Below, one piece after another: positions 34,998 to 46,871 of a DNA stretch of 64,000 bases. Source of the stretch: Amblyomma americanum (lineage: Eukaryota; Arthropoda; Arachnida; Ixodida; Ixodidae); assembly GCF_052857255.1 (NCBI RefSeq), contig NC_135502.1, positions 184,447,806 through 184,511,805 of the forward strand. Direction: 5' to 3'. Under the pieces are notes generated by a model, which was not told the DNA's origin, ran no database searches, and worked only from the letters and a program-made list of their open reading frames with translations. Made by a program: the position numbers and the translations under genes. Position 1 is the stretch's first letter. Every line of letters begins with the position of its first letter.

Positions 34998-36888
34998 CTC
35001 GAGCAATGCAGCCTGCTAGAACGAAGTCAAGAACCTGAACCAAAAAGACGAAACGGTTCACATCCCCTCTCTCAGGGTGCAACCACGCCCATTTCAAAAG
35101 AACGAAGCGTGACTAGATTTAAAGCAGTGTGACGTCATTGTTGCAGCAGATGCCGATGTTACGCTAGGGGCCGTAAACAGTGGTGGATCGGCTCCACAGG
35201 TGCTGATGCCGTGTTGGTCGATGTTCCCTGTAGCGTCGTAACTCTCCGTAAAACAGTATTTCAGCGTTTTCAGTTAGCTCTCGTAAATGCAGGTGTTCAC
35301 TCGAGCAATGCAGCCTGGTAGAACGAATCCAAGAACCTAAACCAAAAAGACGAAATGGTTCCTCAACATCACCTCGCTCAGAGTGCCACCATGCCCAGTG
35401 CCAAAGAACGAAGCGTGTCTCGATTTAAAGCAGTGTGACGTCAATCTTGCAGCAGCTGCCGATGTTACTATGGGGATCGTGAACAGTGGTGGGTCGGTTC
35501 CACACGTGCTGATGCTATGTTGCTCAATTTTCCTTGTAGCGTCGTAACCCTCGGTATCACAGTAATTCAGCGATTTCAGGTCGCTGTCGTAAATGCAGGT
35601 GTTCACTCGAGCAATGCGGCCTGGTAGAACGAAGCCAAGAACCTGACCGAAAAAGAAATGTTTCGTCAACATCACCTCGCTCAGGATACCACCATGACCA
35701 GTGCCAAGGAACGAAACGTTACTCGATTTAAAGCAGTGTGACGTCATTGTTGCAGCAGATGCCGATGTTACGCTGGGGGCCGTGAACAGTGGTGGATCGA
35801 TTCCACAGGTGCTGATGCCGTGTTGCTCGATGTCCCTTGTAGCGTCGTAACTGTCGGTAATACAGTAATTCAGCGTTTTCAGGTCACTGTCGTAAATGCA
35901 GCTGTTCACTCGAGCAATGCAGCCTGGTAGAACGAAGCCAAGAACCTGAACCAAATAGACGAAATGGTTCCTACACATCACCTCGCTCAGAGTGCCACCA
36001 TGAATTGTGCCAAAGAACGAAACGTGACTCGATTTAAAGCAGTGTGACGTCAATGTTGCAGCAGCTGCCGATATTACTATGGGGATCGTGAACAGTGGTG
36101 GGTCGGTTCCGCAGGTGCTGAAGCCGTGTTCCTCGATGCACCTCGTAGCGTTGTAATTCTCGGTATTACATTAATTCAGCGTTTTCAGGTCGCGGTCTTA
36201 AACGCAGGTGTTGACTCGAGCAATGCAGTCTGGTAGAACGAAGCCAAGAACCTGAACCAAAAAGTCGAAATGGTTCCTCAACATCACCTCGCTCAGAGTG
36301 CCACCATGTCTTGTGCCAAAGAACGAATCGTGACTCGATTTAAAGCAGTGCGACGTCAATGTTGCAGCAGATGCCGATTTTACGCTGGGGGCGGTGAACA
36401 GTGGTGGATCGGTTCCACACGTGCTGATGCCGTGTTGCTCGATTTTCCTTGTAGCGTCGTAACTCTCGGTAATACAGTATTTCAGCGTTTTCAGTTAGCT
36501 GTCGTAAATGCAGGTGTTCACTCGAGCAATGCAGCCTGGTAGAACGAAGCCAAGAACCCGAACCATAAAGACGAAATGCTTCCTCAACATCACCTCGCTC
36601 AGAGTGCCACCATGCCTTGTGCCAAAGAACGAATCGTGACTCGATTTAAAGCAGTGTGACGTCAAAGTTGCAGCAGATGCCGATGTTACGCTGGGGCGGT
36701 GAACAATGGTGGATCGGTTCCACACGTGCTGATGCCGTGTTGTTCGATGTCCCTTGTAGCGTCGTAACTCTCGGTATTACAGTAAATCAGCGTTTTCAGG
36801 TCGCTGTCGTAAATGCAGGTGTTCACTCGAGCAATGAAGCCTGGTAGAACGAAGTCAAGAACCTGAACCAAAAAGACGAAATGGTTCC
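34206..36888 (+). repeat. 2.68-kb triplicated segment, copy 2
   Basis: Copy of 24753-27435. Private features include GCACCTCGTAGCG near 36140, which the third copy (42836) also has but the first (26690) does not. Copies 2 and 3 are therefore closer here. Confidence 0.87.
34998..35908 (+). repeat. X-Y-Z trimer 7 (911 bp)
   Basis: Copy of trimer 5 at offset 9,453, including CCGTAAAACAG in X. Runs into the third, shortened, ten-monomer unit. Confidence 0.84.
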
Positions 36889-37131
36889 TCAACATCACCT
36901 CGCTCAGAGTGCCACCATTGCCTGTGCCAAAGAACGAAACGTGACTCGATTTAAAGCAGTGTGACGTCAATGTTGCAGCAGATGCCGATGTTACGCTGGG
37001 GGCCGTGAACAGTGGTGCGTCGGTTTCACAGGGGCTGATGCCGAGTTCCTCGATGCTCCTTGTAGCGTTGTAATTCTCGGTATTACGGTAATTCAGCGTT
37101 TCCAGGTCGCTGTCTTAAATGCAGGTGTTCA
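36826..37131 (+). repeat. Hybrid monomer at a one-monomer deletion
   Basis: Left part follows 27373 onward and right part follows about 27740 onward, so the TTTTCTAG monomer between them is missing. The join is in the linker ATGGTTCC. The right part reads CACCATTGCCTG where the parent reads CACCATGCCCTG. Confidence 0.8.
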
Positions 37132-37436
37132 CTCGAGCAATGCAGCCTGGTAGAACGAAGCCAAGAACTTGAACCAAAAAGACGAAATGGTTCCTCAACA
37201 TCACCTCGCTCAGAGTGCCACCATGCCTTGTGCCAAAGAATGAATCGTGACTCGTTTTAAAGCAGTGTGACGTCAATGCTGCAGCAGATGCCGATGTAAC
37301 GCTGGGGCCGTGAACAGTGGTGGATCGGTTCCACACGGGCTGATGCCGTGTTGCTCGATATTCCTTTTAGCGTCGTAACTCTCGGTAATACAGTATTTCA
37401 GCGTTTTCAGTTAGCTGTCGTAAATTCAGGTGTTCA

Positions 37437-38045
37437 CTCGAGCAATGCAGCCTGGTAGAACGAAGCCAAGAACCGGAACCAAAAAGGCGAAATGGTTCCT
37501 CAACATCCCCTCACTCAGGGTGCCAACATGCCCAGTGCCAAAGAACGAAGCGTGACTCGATTTAAAGCAGTGTGACGTCATTGTTGCAGCAGCTTCCGAA
37601 GTTACGCTGGGGCACGCGGACCGTGGTGGATCGGTCCCACAGGGGCTGATGCCATGTTGCTCTATGTTCCTTGTAGCGTCGTAACTACCGGTAATACAGT
37701 AATTCACATTTTCAGGTCGCTGTCGTAAATGCAGCTGTTCACTCGAGCAATGCAGCCCGTTAGAACAAAGCCAAGACCCTGAACCAAAAGACGAAATGGT
37801 TCCTCAAAATCACCTCGCTCAGGGTGCCAAGACGCCCCGTTCAAAAGAACGAAGGGTGACTAGATTTATTGCAGTGTGACGTCTTCTTGCAGCAGCTTCC
37901 GATGTTACACTAGGGCACGTGAACAGTGCTGAATCGGTTCCACACGTGCTGATGCCGTGTTGTTCGATGTCCATTGTAGCGTCGTAACTCTCGGTATTAC
38001 AGAAAATCAGCGTTTTCAGGTCGCTGTCGTAAATGCAGGTGTTCA
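37437..38045 (+). repeat. Deviant dimer D1-D2, copy 5
   Basis: D1 here is one base shorter: CACATTTTCAGG replaces CACATTTTTCAGG. Confidence 0.8.
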
Positions 38046-38096
38046 CTCGAGCAATGCAGCCTGGTAGAACGAAGTCAAGAACCTGAACCATAAAGA

Positions 38097-39483
38097 CGAA
38101 ATGGTTCCTACACATCACCTCGCTCAGAGTGCCACCATGCCCTGTGCCAAAGAACGAAACGTGACTCGATTTAAAGCAGTGTGACGTCAATGTTGCAGCA
38201 GCTGCCGATGTTACTATAGGGATCGTGAACAGTGGTGGGTCGGTTCCACAGGTGCTGATGCCGTGTTCCTCGATGCTCCTTGTAGCGTCGTAACTCTCGG
38301 TATTACAGTAAATCAGCGTTTTCAGGTCGCTGTCGTAAATGCAGGTGTTCACTCGAGCAATGCAGCCTGCTAGAACGAAGTCAAGAACCTGAACCAAAAA
38401 GACGAAACGGTTCCACATCACCTCTCTCAGGGTGCAACCACGCCCATTTCAAAAGAACGAAGCGTGACTAGATTTAAAGCAGTGTGACGTCATTGTTGCA
38501 GCAGATGCCGATGTTACGCTAGGGGCCGTGAACAGTGGTGGATCGGCTCCACAGGTGCTGATGCCGTGTTGGTCGATGTTCCCTGTAGCGTCGTAACTCT
38601 CCGTAATACAGTATTTCAGCGTTTTCAGTTAGCTCTCGTAAATGCAGGTGTTCACTCGAACAATGCAGCCTGGTAGAACGAATCCAAGAACCTAAACCAA
38701 AAAGACGAAATGGTTCCACATCACCTCTCTTAGGGTGCCACCATGCCCAGTGCCAAAGAACGAAGCGTGACTCGATTTAAAGCAGTGTGACGTCATTGTT
38801 GCAGCAGATGCCGATGTTACGCTAGGGGCCGTAAACAGTGGTGGATCGGCTCCACAGGTGCTGATGCCGTGTTGGTCGATGTTCCCTGTAGCGTCGTAAC
38901 TCTCCGTAATACAGTATTTCAGCGTTTTCAGTTAGCTCTCGTAAATGCAGGTGTTCACTCGAGCAATGCAGCCTGGTAGAACGAATCCAAGAACCTAAAC
39001 CAAAAAGACGAAATGGTTCCTCAACATCACCTCGCTCAGAGTGCCACCATGCCCAGTGCCAAAGAACGAAGCGTGTCTCGATTTAAAGCAGTGTGACGTC
39101 AATCTTGCAGCAGCTGCCGATGTTACTATGGGGATCGTGAACAGTGGTGGGTCGGTTCCACACGTGCTGATGCTATGTTGCTCAATTTTCCTTGTAGCGT
39201 CGTAACCCTCGGTATCACAGTAATTCAGCGATTTCAGGTCGCTGTCGTAAATGCAGGTGTTCACTCGAGCAATGCGGCCTGGTAGAACGAAGCCAAGAAC
39301 CTGACCGAAAAAGAAATGTTTCGTCAACGTCACCTCGCTCAGGATACCACCATGACCAGTGCCAAGGAACGAAACGTTACTCGATTTAAAGCAGTGTGAC
39401 GTCATTGTTGCAGCAGATGCCGATGTTACGCTGGAGGCCGTGAACAGTGGTGGATCGATTCCACAGGTGCTGATGCCGTGTTG
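38097..39483 (+). repeat. 1.39-kb segment, copy 2
   Basis: Copy of 33528-34914. It bridges the end of the shortened ten-monomer unit to the 6.44-kb segment. Confidence 0.85.
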
Positions 39484-39566
39484 GTCGATGTTCCCTGTAG
39501 CGTCGTAACTCTCCGTAATACAGTATTTCAGCGTTTTCAGTTAGCTCTCGTAAATGCAGGTGTTCA
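38655..39566 (+). repeat. X-Y-Z trimer 8 (912 bp), preceded by X'
   Basis: Copy of trimer 6 at offset 4,569 up to 39483, then of trimer 2 at offset 16,149. It is therefore a junction between two duplication frames. X' is 38352-38654. Confidence 0.83.
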
Positions 39567-40476
39567 CTCGAACAATGCAGCCTGGTAGAACGAATCCAAG
39601 AACCTAAACCAAAAAGACGAAATGGTTCCACATCACCTCTCTTAGGGTGCCACCATGCCCAGTGCCAAAGAACGAAGCGTGACTCGATTTAAAGCAGTGT
39701 GACGTCATTGTTGCAGCAGATGCCGATGTTACGCTAGGGGCCGTAAACAGTGGTGGATCGGCTCCACAGGTGCTGATGCCGTGTTGGTCGATGTTCCCTG
39801 TAGCGTCGTAACTCTCCGTAATACAGTATTTCAGCGTTTTCAGTTAGCTCTCGTAAATGCAGGTGTTCACTCGAGCAATGCAGCCTGGTAGAACGAATCC
39901 AAGAACCTAAACCAAAAAGACGAAATGGTTCCTCAACATCACCTCGCTCAGAGTGCCACCATGCCCAGTGCCAAAGAACGAAGCGTGTCTCGATTTAAAG
40001 CAGTGTAACGTCAATCTTGCAGCAGCTGCCGATGTTACTATGGGGATCGTGAACAGTGGTGGGTCGGTTCCACACGTGCTGATGCTATGTGGCTCAATTT
40101 TCCTTGTAGCGTCGTAACCCTCGGTATCACAGTAATTCTGCGATTTCAGGTCGCTGTCGTAAATGCAGGTGTTCACACGAGCAATGCAGCCTGGTAGAAC
40201 GAAGCCAAGAACCTGACCGAAAAAGAAATGTTTCGTCAACATCACCTCGCTCAGGATACCACCAAGACCAGTGCCAAGGAACGAAACGTTACTCGATATA
40301 AAGCAGTGTGACGTCATTGTTGCAGCAGATGCCGATGTTAGGCTAGGGGCCGTGAACAGTGCGGGATCGGTTCCACAGGTGCTGATTGCGTGTCACCATG
40401 TTCCTGGTAGCGTCGTAACGCTCGGTATTGCAGTATTTCAGCGTTTTCAGTTAGCTCTCGTAAATGCAGGTGTTCA
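39567..40476 (+). repeat. X-Y-Z' trimer 9 (910 bp)
   Basis: Copy of trimer 3 at offset 16,149, including the 301-bp Z' and the CACGAG boundary. Private change: GTGTAACGTCAATC, destroying the TGACGTCA palindrome. Confidence 0.84.
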
Positions 40477-40501
40477 CTCGAGCAATGCAGCCTGGTAGAA
40501 C

Positions 40502-40703
40502 GAAGCCAAGAACCTGAGCCCAAAAGACGAAATGGTTCCTACACATCACCTCGCTCAGAGTGCCACCATGCCCTGTGCCAAAGAACGAAACGAGACTCGA
40601 TTTAAAGCAGTGTGACGTCAATGTTGCAGCTGATGCCGATGTTACGCTGGGGGCCGTGAACAGTGGTGGATCGATTCCACAGGTGCTGATTGCGTGTTGC
40701 TCA
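40502..40703 (+). repeat. Candidate gene-conversion patch
   Basis: Within the otherwise near-identical 16,149-bp-offset pair, this roughly 200 bp differs at many positions from 24353-24554. It instead carries rare variants found at 46587-46760: GAAACGAGACTCG, GCAGCTGATGCC, the TTCCTACACATC linker and CCTGAGC. On both sides the copy returns to the 24 kb sequence, including the shared GTCTCTTGTAGCGCC. Confidence 0.7.
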
Positions 40704-40782
40704 ATGTCTCTTGTAGCGCCGTAACTGTCGGTAATACAGTAATTCAGCGTTTTCAGGTCACTGTCGTAAATGCAGGTGTTCA

Positions 40783-41693
40783 CTCGAGCAATGCAGCCTG
40801 CTAGAACGAAGTCAAGAACCTGAACCAAAAAGACGAAACGGTTCACATCCCCTCTCTCAGGGTGCAACCACGCCCATTTCAAAAGAACGAAGCGTGACTA
40901 GATTTAAAGCAGTGTGACGTCATTGTTGCAGCAGATGCCGATGTTACGCTAGGGGCCGTAAACAGTGGTGGATCGGCTCCACAGGTGCTGATGCCGTGTT
41001 GGTCGATGTTCCCTGTAGCGTCGTAACTCTCCGTAATACAGTATTTCAGCGTTTTCAGTTAGCTCTCGTAAATGCAGGTGTTCACCCGAGCAATGCAGAC
41101 TGGTAGAACGAATCCAAGAACCTAAACCAAAAAGACGAAAGGGTTCCTCAACATCACCTCGCTCAGAGTGCCACCATGCCCAGTGCCAAAGAACGAAGCG
41201 TGTCTCGATTTAAAGCAGTGTGACGTCAATCTTGCAGCAGCTGCCGATGTTACTATGGGGATCGTGAACAGTGGTGGGTCGGTTCCACACGTGCTGATGC
41301 TATGTTGCTCAATTTTCCTTGTAGCGTCGTAACCCTCGGTATCACAGTAATTCAGCGATTTCAGGTCGCTGTCGTAAATGCAGGTGTTCACTCGAGCAAT
41401 GCGGCCTGGTAGAACGAAGCCAAGAACCTGACCGAAAAAGAAATGTTTCGTCAACGTCACCTCGCTCAGGATACCACCATGACCAGTGCCAAGGAACGAA
41501 ACGTTACTCGATTTAAAGCAGTGTGACGTCATTGTTGCAGCAGATGCCGATGTTACGCTGGAGGCCGTGAACAGTGGTGGATCGATTCCACAGGTGCTGA
41601 TGCCGTGTTGCTCGATGTCCCTTGTAGCGTCGTAACTGTCGGTAATACAGTAATTCAGCGTTTTCAGGTCACTGTCGTAAATGCAGGTGTTCA
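40783..41693 (+). repeat. X-Y-Z trimer 10 (911 bp)
   Basis: Copy of trimer 4 at offset 16,149. The XhoI position at 41085 is CCCGAG and the linker has AAAGGGTTCC. Confidence 0.83.
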
Positions 41694-43584
41694 CTCGAGC
41701 AATGCAGCCTGCTAGAACGAAGTCAAGAACCTGAACCAAAAAGACGAAACGGTTCACATCCCCTCTCTCAGGGTGCAACCACGCCCATTTCAAAAGAACG
41801 AAGCGTGACTAGATTTAAAGCAGTGTGACGTCATTGTTGCAGCAGATGCCGATGTTACGCTAGGGGCCGTAAACAGTGGTGGATCGGCTCCACAGGTGCT
41901 GATGCCGTGTTGGTCGATGTTCCCTGTAGCGTCGTAACTCTCCGTAAAACAGTATTTCAGCGTTTTCAGTTAGCTCTCGTAAATGCAGGTGTTCACTCGA
42001 GCAATGCAGCCTGGTAGAACGAATCCAAGAACCTAAACCAAAAAGACGAAATGGTTCCTCAACATCACCTCGCTCAGAGTGCCACCATGCCCAGTGCCAA
42101 AGAACGAAGCGTGTCTCGATTTAAAGCAGTGTGACGTCAATCTTGCAGCAGCTGCCGATGTTACTATGGGGATCGTGAACAGTGGTGGGTCGGTTCCACA
42201 CGTGCTGATGCTATGTTGCTCAATTTTCCTTGTAGCGTCGTAACCCTCGGTATCACAGTAATTCAGCGATTTCAGGTCGCTGTCGTAAATGCAGGTGTTC
42301 ACTCGAGCAATGCGGCCTGGTAGAACGAAGCCAAGAACCTGACCGAAAAAGAAATGTTTCGTCAACATCACCTCGCTCAGGATACCACCATGACCAGTGC
42401 CAAGGAACGAAACGTTACTCGATTTAAAGCAGTGTGACGTCATTGTTGCAGCAGATGCCGATGTTACGCTGGGGGCCGTGAACAGTGGTGGATCGATTCC
42501 ACAGGTGCTGATGCCGTGTTGCTCGATGTCCCTTGTAGCGTCGTAACTGTCGGTAATACAGTAATTCAGCGTTTTCAGGTCACTGTCGTAAATGCAGCTG
42601 TTCACTCGAGCAATGCAGCCTGGTAGAACGAAGCCAAGAACCTGAACCAAATAGACGAAATGGTTCCTACACATCACCTCGCTCAGAGTGCCACCATGAA
42701 TTGTGCCAAAGAACGAAACGTGACTCGATTTAAAGCAGTGTGACGTCAATGTTGCAGCAGCTGCCGATATTACTATGGGGATCGTGAACAGTGGTGGGTC
42801 GGTTCCGCAGGTGCTGAAGCCGTGTTCCTCGATGCACCTCGTAGCGTTGTAATTCTCGGTATTACATTAATTCAGCGTTTTCAGGTCGCGGTCTTAAACG
42901 CAGGTGTTGACTCGAGCAATGCAGTCTGGTAGAACGAAGCCAAGAACCTGAACCAAAAAGTCGAAATGGTTCCTCAACATCACCTCGCTCAGAGTGCCAC
43001 CATGTCTTGTGCCAAAGAACGAATCGTGACTCGATTTAAAGCAGTGCGACGTCAATGTTGCAGCAGATGCCGATTTTACGCTGGGGGCGGTGAACAGTGG
43101 TGGATCGGTTCCACACGTGCTGATGCCGTGTTGCTCGATTTTCCTTGTAGCGTCGTAACTCTCGGTAATACAGTATTTCAGCGTTTTCAGTTAGCTGTCG
43201 TAAATGCAGGTGTTCACTCGAGCAATGCAGCCTGGTAGAACGAAGCCAAGAACCCGAACCATAAAGACGAAATGCTTCCTCAACATCACCTCGCTCAGAG
43301 TGCCACCATGCCTTGTGCCAAAGAACGAATCGTGACTCGATTTAAAGCAGTGTGACGTCAAAGTTGCAGCAGATGCCGATGTTACGCTGGGGCGGTGAAC
43401 AATGGTGGATCGGTTCCACACGTGCTGATGCCGTGTTGTTCGATGTCCCTTGTAGCGTCGTAACTCTCGGTATTACAGTAAATCAGCGTTTTCAGGTCGC
43501 TGTCGTAAATGCAGGTGTTCACTCGAGCAATGAAGCCTGGTAGAACGAAGTAAAGAACCTGAACCAAAAAGACGAAATGGTTCC
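40902..43584 (+). repeat. 2.68-kb triplicated segment, copy 3
   Basis: Part of the right-hand 6.44-kb segment. Shares CACCTCGTAGCG with copy 2 rather than CACCTTGTAGCG of copy 1. Confidence 0.87.
41694..42604 (+). repeat. X-Y-Z trimer 11 (911 bp)
   Basis: Copy of trimers 5 and 7, at offsets of 16,149 and 6,696. Confidence 0.84.
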
Positions 43585-45047
43585 ACATCACCTCTCTCAG
43601 GGTGCAACCACGCCCAGTTCAAATGAACGAAGCGTGACTAGATTTATAGCAGTGTGACGTCAATGTTTTCTAGCAGCTGCCGATGTTACGCTGGAGGACG
43701 TGAACAGTGGTGAATCGGTTCCACACGTGCTGATGCCGTGTTGCTCGATGTTCCTTGTAGCATCGTTACTCTCGGTAATACAGCATTTCAGCATTTTAAG
43801 TTAGCTGTCGTAAATGCAGGTGTTCACTCGAGCAATGCAGCCTGGTAGAACGAAGCCAAGAACCTGAACCAAAAAGACGAAATGCTTCCTACACATCACC
43901 TCGCTCAGAGTGCCACCATGCCCTGTGCCAAAGAACGAAACGTGACTCGATTTAAAGCAGTGTGACGTCAATGTTGCAGCAGATGCCGATGTTACGCTGG
44001 GGGCCGTGAACAGTGGTGCGTCGGTTTCACAGGGGCTGATGCCGAGTTCCTCGATGCTCCTTGTAGCGTTGTAATTCTCGGTATTACGGTAATTCAGCGT
44101 TTCCAGGTCGCTGTCTTAAATGCAGGTGTTCACTCGAGCAATGCAGCCTGGTAGAACGAAGCCAAGAACTTGAACCAAAAAGACGAAATGGTTCCTCAAC
44201 ATCACCTCGCTCAGAGTGCCACCATGCCTTGTGCCAAAGAATGAATCGTGACTCGTTTTAAAGCAGTGTGACGTCAATGCTGCAGCAGATGCCGATGTAA
44301 CGCTGGGGCCGTGAACAGTGGTGGATCGGTTCCACACGGGCTGATGCCGTGTTGCTCGATATTCCTTTTAGCGTCGTAACTCTCGGTAATACAGTATTTC
44401 AGCGTTTTCAGTTAGCTGTCGTAAATTCAGGTGTTCACTCGAGCAATGCAGCCTGGTAGAACGAAGCCAAGAACCGGAACCAAAAAGGCGAAATGGTTCC
44501 TCAACATCCCCTCACTCAGGGTGCCAACATGCCCAGTGCCAAAGGACGAAGCGTGACTCGATTTAAAGCAGTGTGACGTCATTGTTGCAGCAGCTTCCGA
44601 AGTTACGCTGGGGCACGCGGACCGTGGTGGATCGGTCCCACAGGGGCTGATGCCATGTTGCTCTATGTTCCTTGTAGCGTCGTAACTACCGGTAATACAG
44701 TAATTCACATTTTTCAGGTCGCTGTCGTAAATGCAGCTGTTCACTCGAGCAATGCAGCCCGTTAGAACAAAGCCAAGACCCTGAACCAAAAGACGAAATG
44801 GTTCCTCAAAATCACCTCGCTCAGGGTGCCAAGACGCCCCGTTCAAAAGAACGAAGGGTGACTAGATTTATTGCAGTGTGACGTCTTCTTGCAGCAGCTT
44901 CCGATGTTACACTAGGGCACGTGAACAGTGCTGAATCGGTTCCACACGTGCTGATGCCGTGTTGTTCGATGTCCATTGTAGCGTCGTAACTCTCGGTATT
45001 ACAGAAAATCAGCGTTTTCAGGTCGCTGTCGTAAATGCAGGTGTTCA
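42911..45047 (+). repeat. Ten-monomer unit, copy 4, truncated
   Basis: Follows copy 1 at offset 16,149 for seven monomers, including the TTTTCTAG monomer lost in copy 3. It leaves the unit at about 45127 inside CACCATGCCC. Confidence 0.86.
44438..45047 (+). repeat. Deviant dimer D1-D2, copy 6
   Basis: Lies 16,149 bp after copy 3. It has AAAGGACGAAGC where copy 3 has AAAGAACGAAGC. Confidence 0.8.
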
Positions 45048-45350
45048 CTCGAGCAATGCAGCCTGGTAGAACGAAGTCAAGAACCTGAACCATAAAGACG
45101 AAATGGTTCCACATCACCTCTCTCAGCGTGCCACCATGCCCAGGGCCAAAGAACGAAGCGTGACTCGATTTAAAGCAGTGTGACGTCAATGTTGCAGCAG
45201 CTGCCGATGGTACTATAGGGATCGTGAACAGTGGTGGGTCGGTTCCACAGGTGCTGATGCCGTGTTCCTCGATGCTCCTTGTAGCGTCGTAACTCTCGGT
45301 ATTACAGTAAATCAGCGTTTTCAGGTCGCTGTCGTAAATGCAGGTGTTCA

Positions 45351-46259
45351 CTCTAGCAATGCAGCCTGCTAGAACGAAGTCAAGAACCTGAACCAAAAAG
45401 ACGAAACGGTTCCACATCACCTCTCTCAGGGTGCAACCACGCCCATTTCAAAAGAATGAAGCGTGACTAGATTTAAAGCAGTGTGACGTCATTGTTGCAG
45501 CAGATGCTGATGTTACGCTAGGGGCCGTGAACAGTGGTGGATCGGCTCCACAGGTGCTGATGCCGTGTTGGTCGATGTTCCCTGTAGCGTCGTAACTCTC
45601 CGTAATACAGTATTTCAGTGTTTTCAGTCACCTCTCGTAAATGCAGGTGTTCACTCGAGCAATGCAGCCTGGTAGAACGAATCCAAGAACCTAAACCAAA
45701 AAGACGAAATGGTTCCACATCACCTCTCTCAGGGTGCCACCATGCCCAGTGCCAAAGAACGAAGCGTGACTCGATTTAAAGCAGTGTGACGTCAATCTTG
45801 CAGCAGCTGCCGATGTTACTATGGGGATCGTGAACAGTGGTGGGTCGGTTCCACACGTGCTGATGCTATGTTGCTCAATTTTCCTTGTAGCGTCGTAACC
45901 CTCGGTATCTCAGTAATTCTGTGATTTCAGGTCGCTGTCGTAAATGCAGGTGTTCACACGAGCAATGCAGCCTGGTAGAACGAAGCCAAGAACCTGACCG
46001 AAAAAGAAATGTTTCGTCAACATCACCTCGCTCAGGATACCACCAAGACCAGTGCCAAGGAACGAAACGTTACTCGATTTAAAGCAGTGTGACGTCATTG
46101 TTGCAGCAGATGCCGATGTTAGGCTAGGGGCCGTGAACAGTGCTGGATCGGTTCCACAGGTGCTGATTCCGTGTTGCACCATGTTCCTGGTAGCGTCGTA
46201 ACTCTCGGTATTGCAGTATTTCAGCGTTTTCAGTTAGCTCTCGTAAATGCAGGTGTTCA
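45351..46259 (+). repeat. X'-Y-Z' trimer 12 (909 bp)
   Basis: Diverged trimer: the boundary at 45351 is CTCTAG, X' has TTTCAGTGTTTTCAGTCACC, Y has TATCTCAGTAATTCTGTG, and Z' keeps the two bases lost in Z' of trimers 3 and 9 (303 bp). It is thus the more complete relative of that Z' type. Confidence 0.78.
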
Positions 46260-46871
46260 CTCGAGCAATGCAGCCTGGTAGAACACAGCCAGGAACCTGA
46301 ACCAAAAACACGAAATGGTTGCTCAACATCACCTCGCTCAGAGTGGCACCATGCCCTGTGCCAAAGAACGAAACGTGACTCGATATAAAGCAGTGTGACG
46401 TCAATGTTGCAGCAGATGCCGATGTTACGCTGGAGGCCGTGAACAGTGGTGGATCGATTCCACAGGTGCTGATGCCGTGTTGCTCGATGTCCCTTGTAGC
46501 GTCGTAACTGTCGGTAATACAGTAATTCAGCGTTTTCAGGTCACTGTCGTAAATGCAGGTGTTCACTCGAGCAATGCAGCCTGGTAGAACGAAGCCAAGA
46601 AACTGAGCACAAAAGACGAAATGGTTCCTACACATCACCTCGCTCAGAGTGCCACCATGCCCTGTGCCAAAGAACGAAACGAGACTCGATTTAAAGCAGT
46701 GTGACGTCAATGTTGCAGCTGATGCCGATGTTACACTGGGGGCCGTGAACAGTGGTGGATCGATTCCACAGGTGCTGATGCCGTGTTGCTCGATGTCCCT
46801 TGTAGCGCCGTAACTGTCGGTAATACAGTAATTCAGCGTTTTCAGGTCACTGTCGTAAATGCAGGTGTTCA

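Larger units (their letters stand above)
36215..38045 (+). repeat. Ten-monomer unit, copy 3, shortened
   Basis: Starts like copies 1 and 2 but lacks the TTTTCTAG monomer (see the hybrid at 36826-37131), and leaves the unit after D2 in the linker at about 38097. Six of ten monomers remain. Confidence 0.85.
38686..45127 (+). repeat. 6.44-kb segmental copy, right
   Basis: Copy of 22537-28978. It ends at GCCACCATGCCC, where the left copy continues TGTGCC and this one AGGGCC. Confidence 0.9.
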
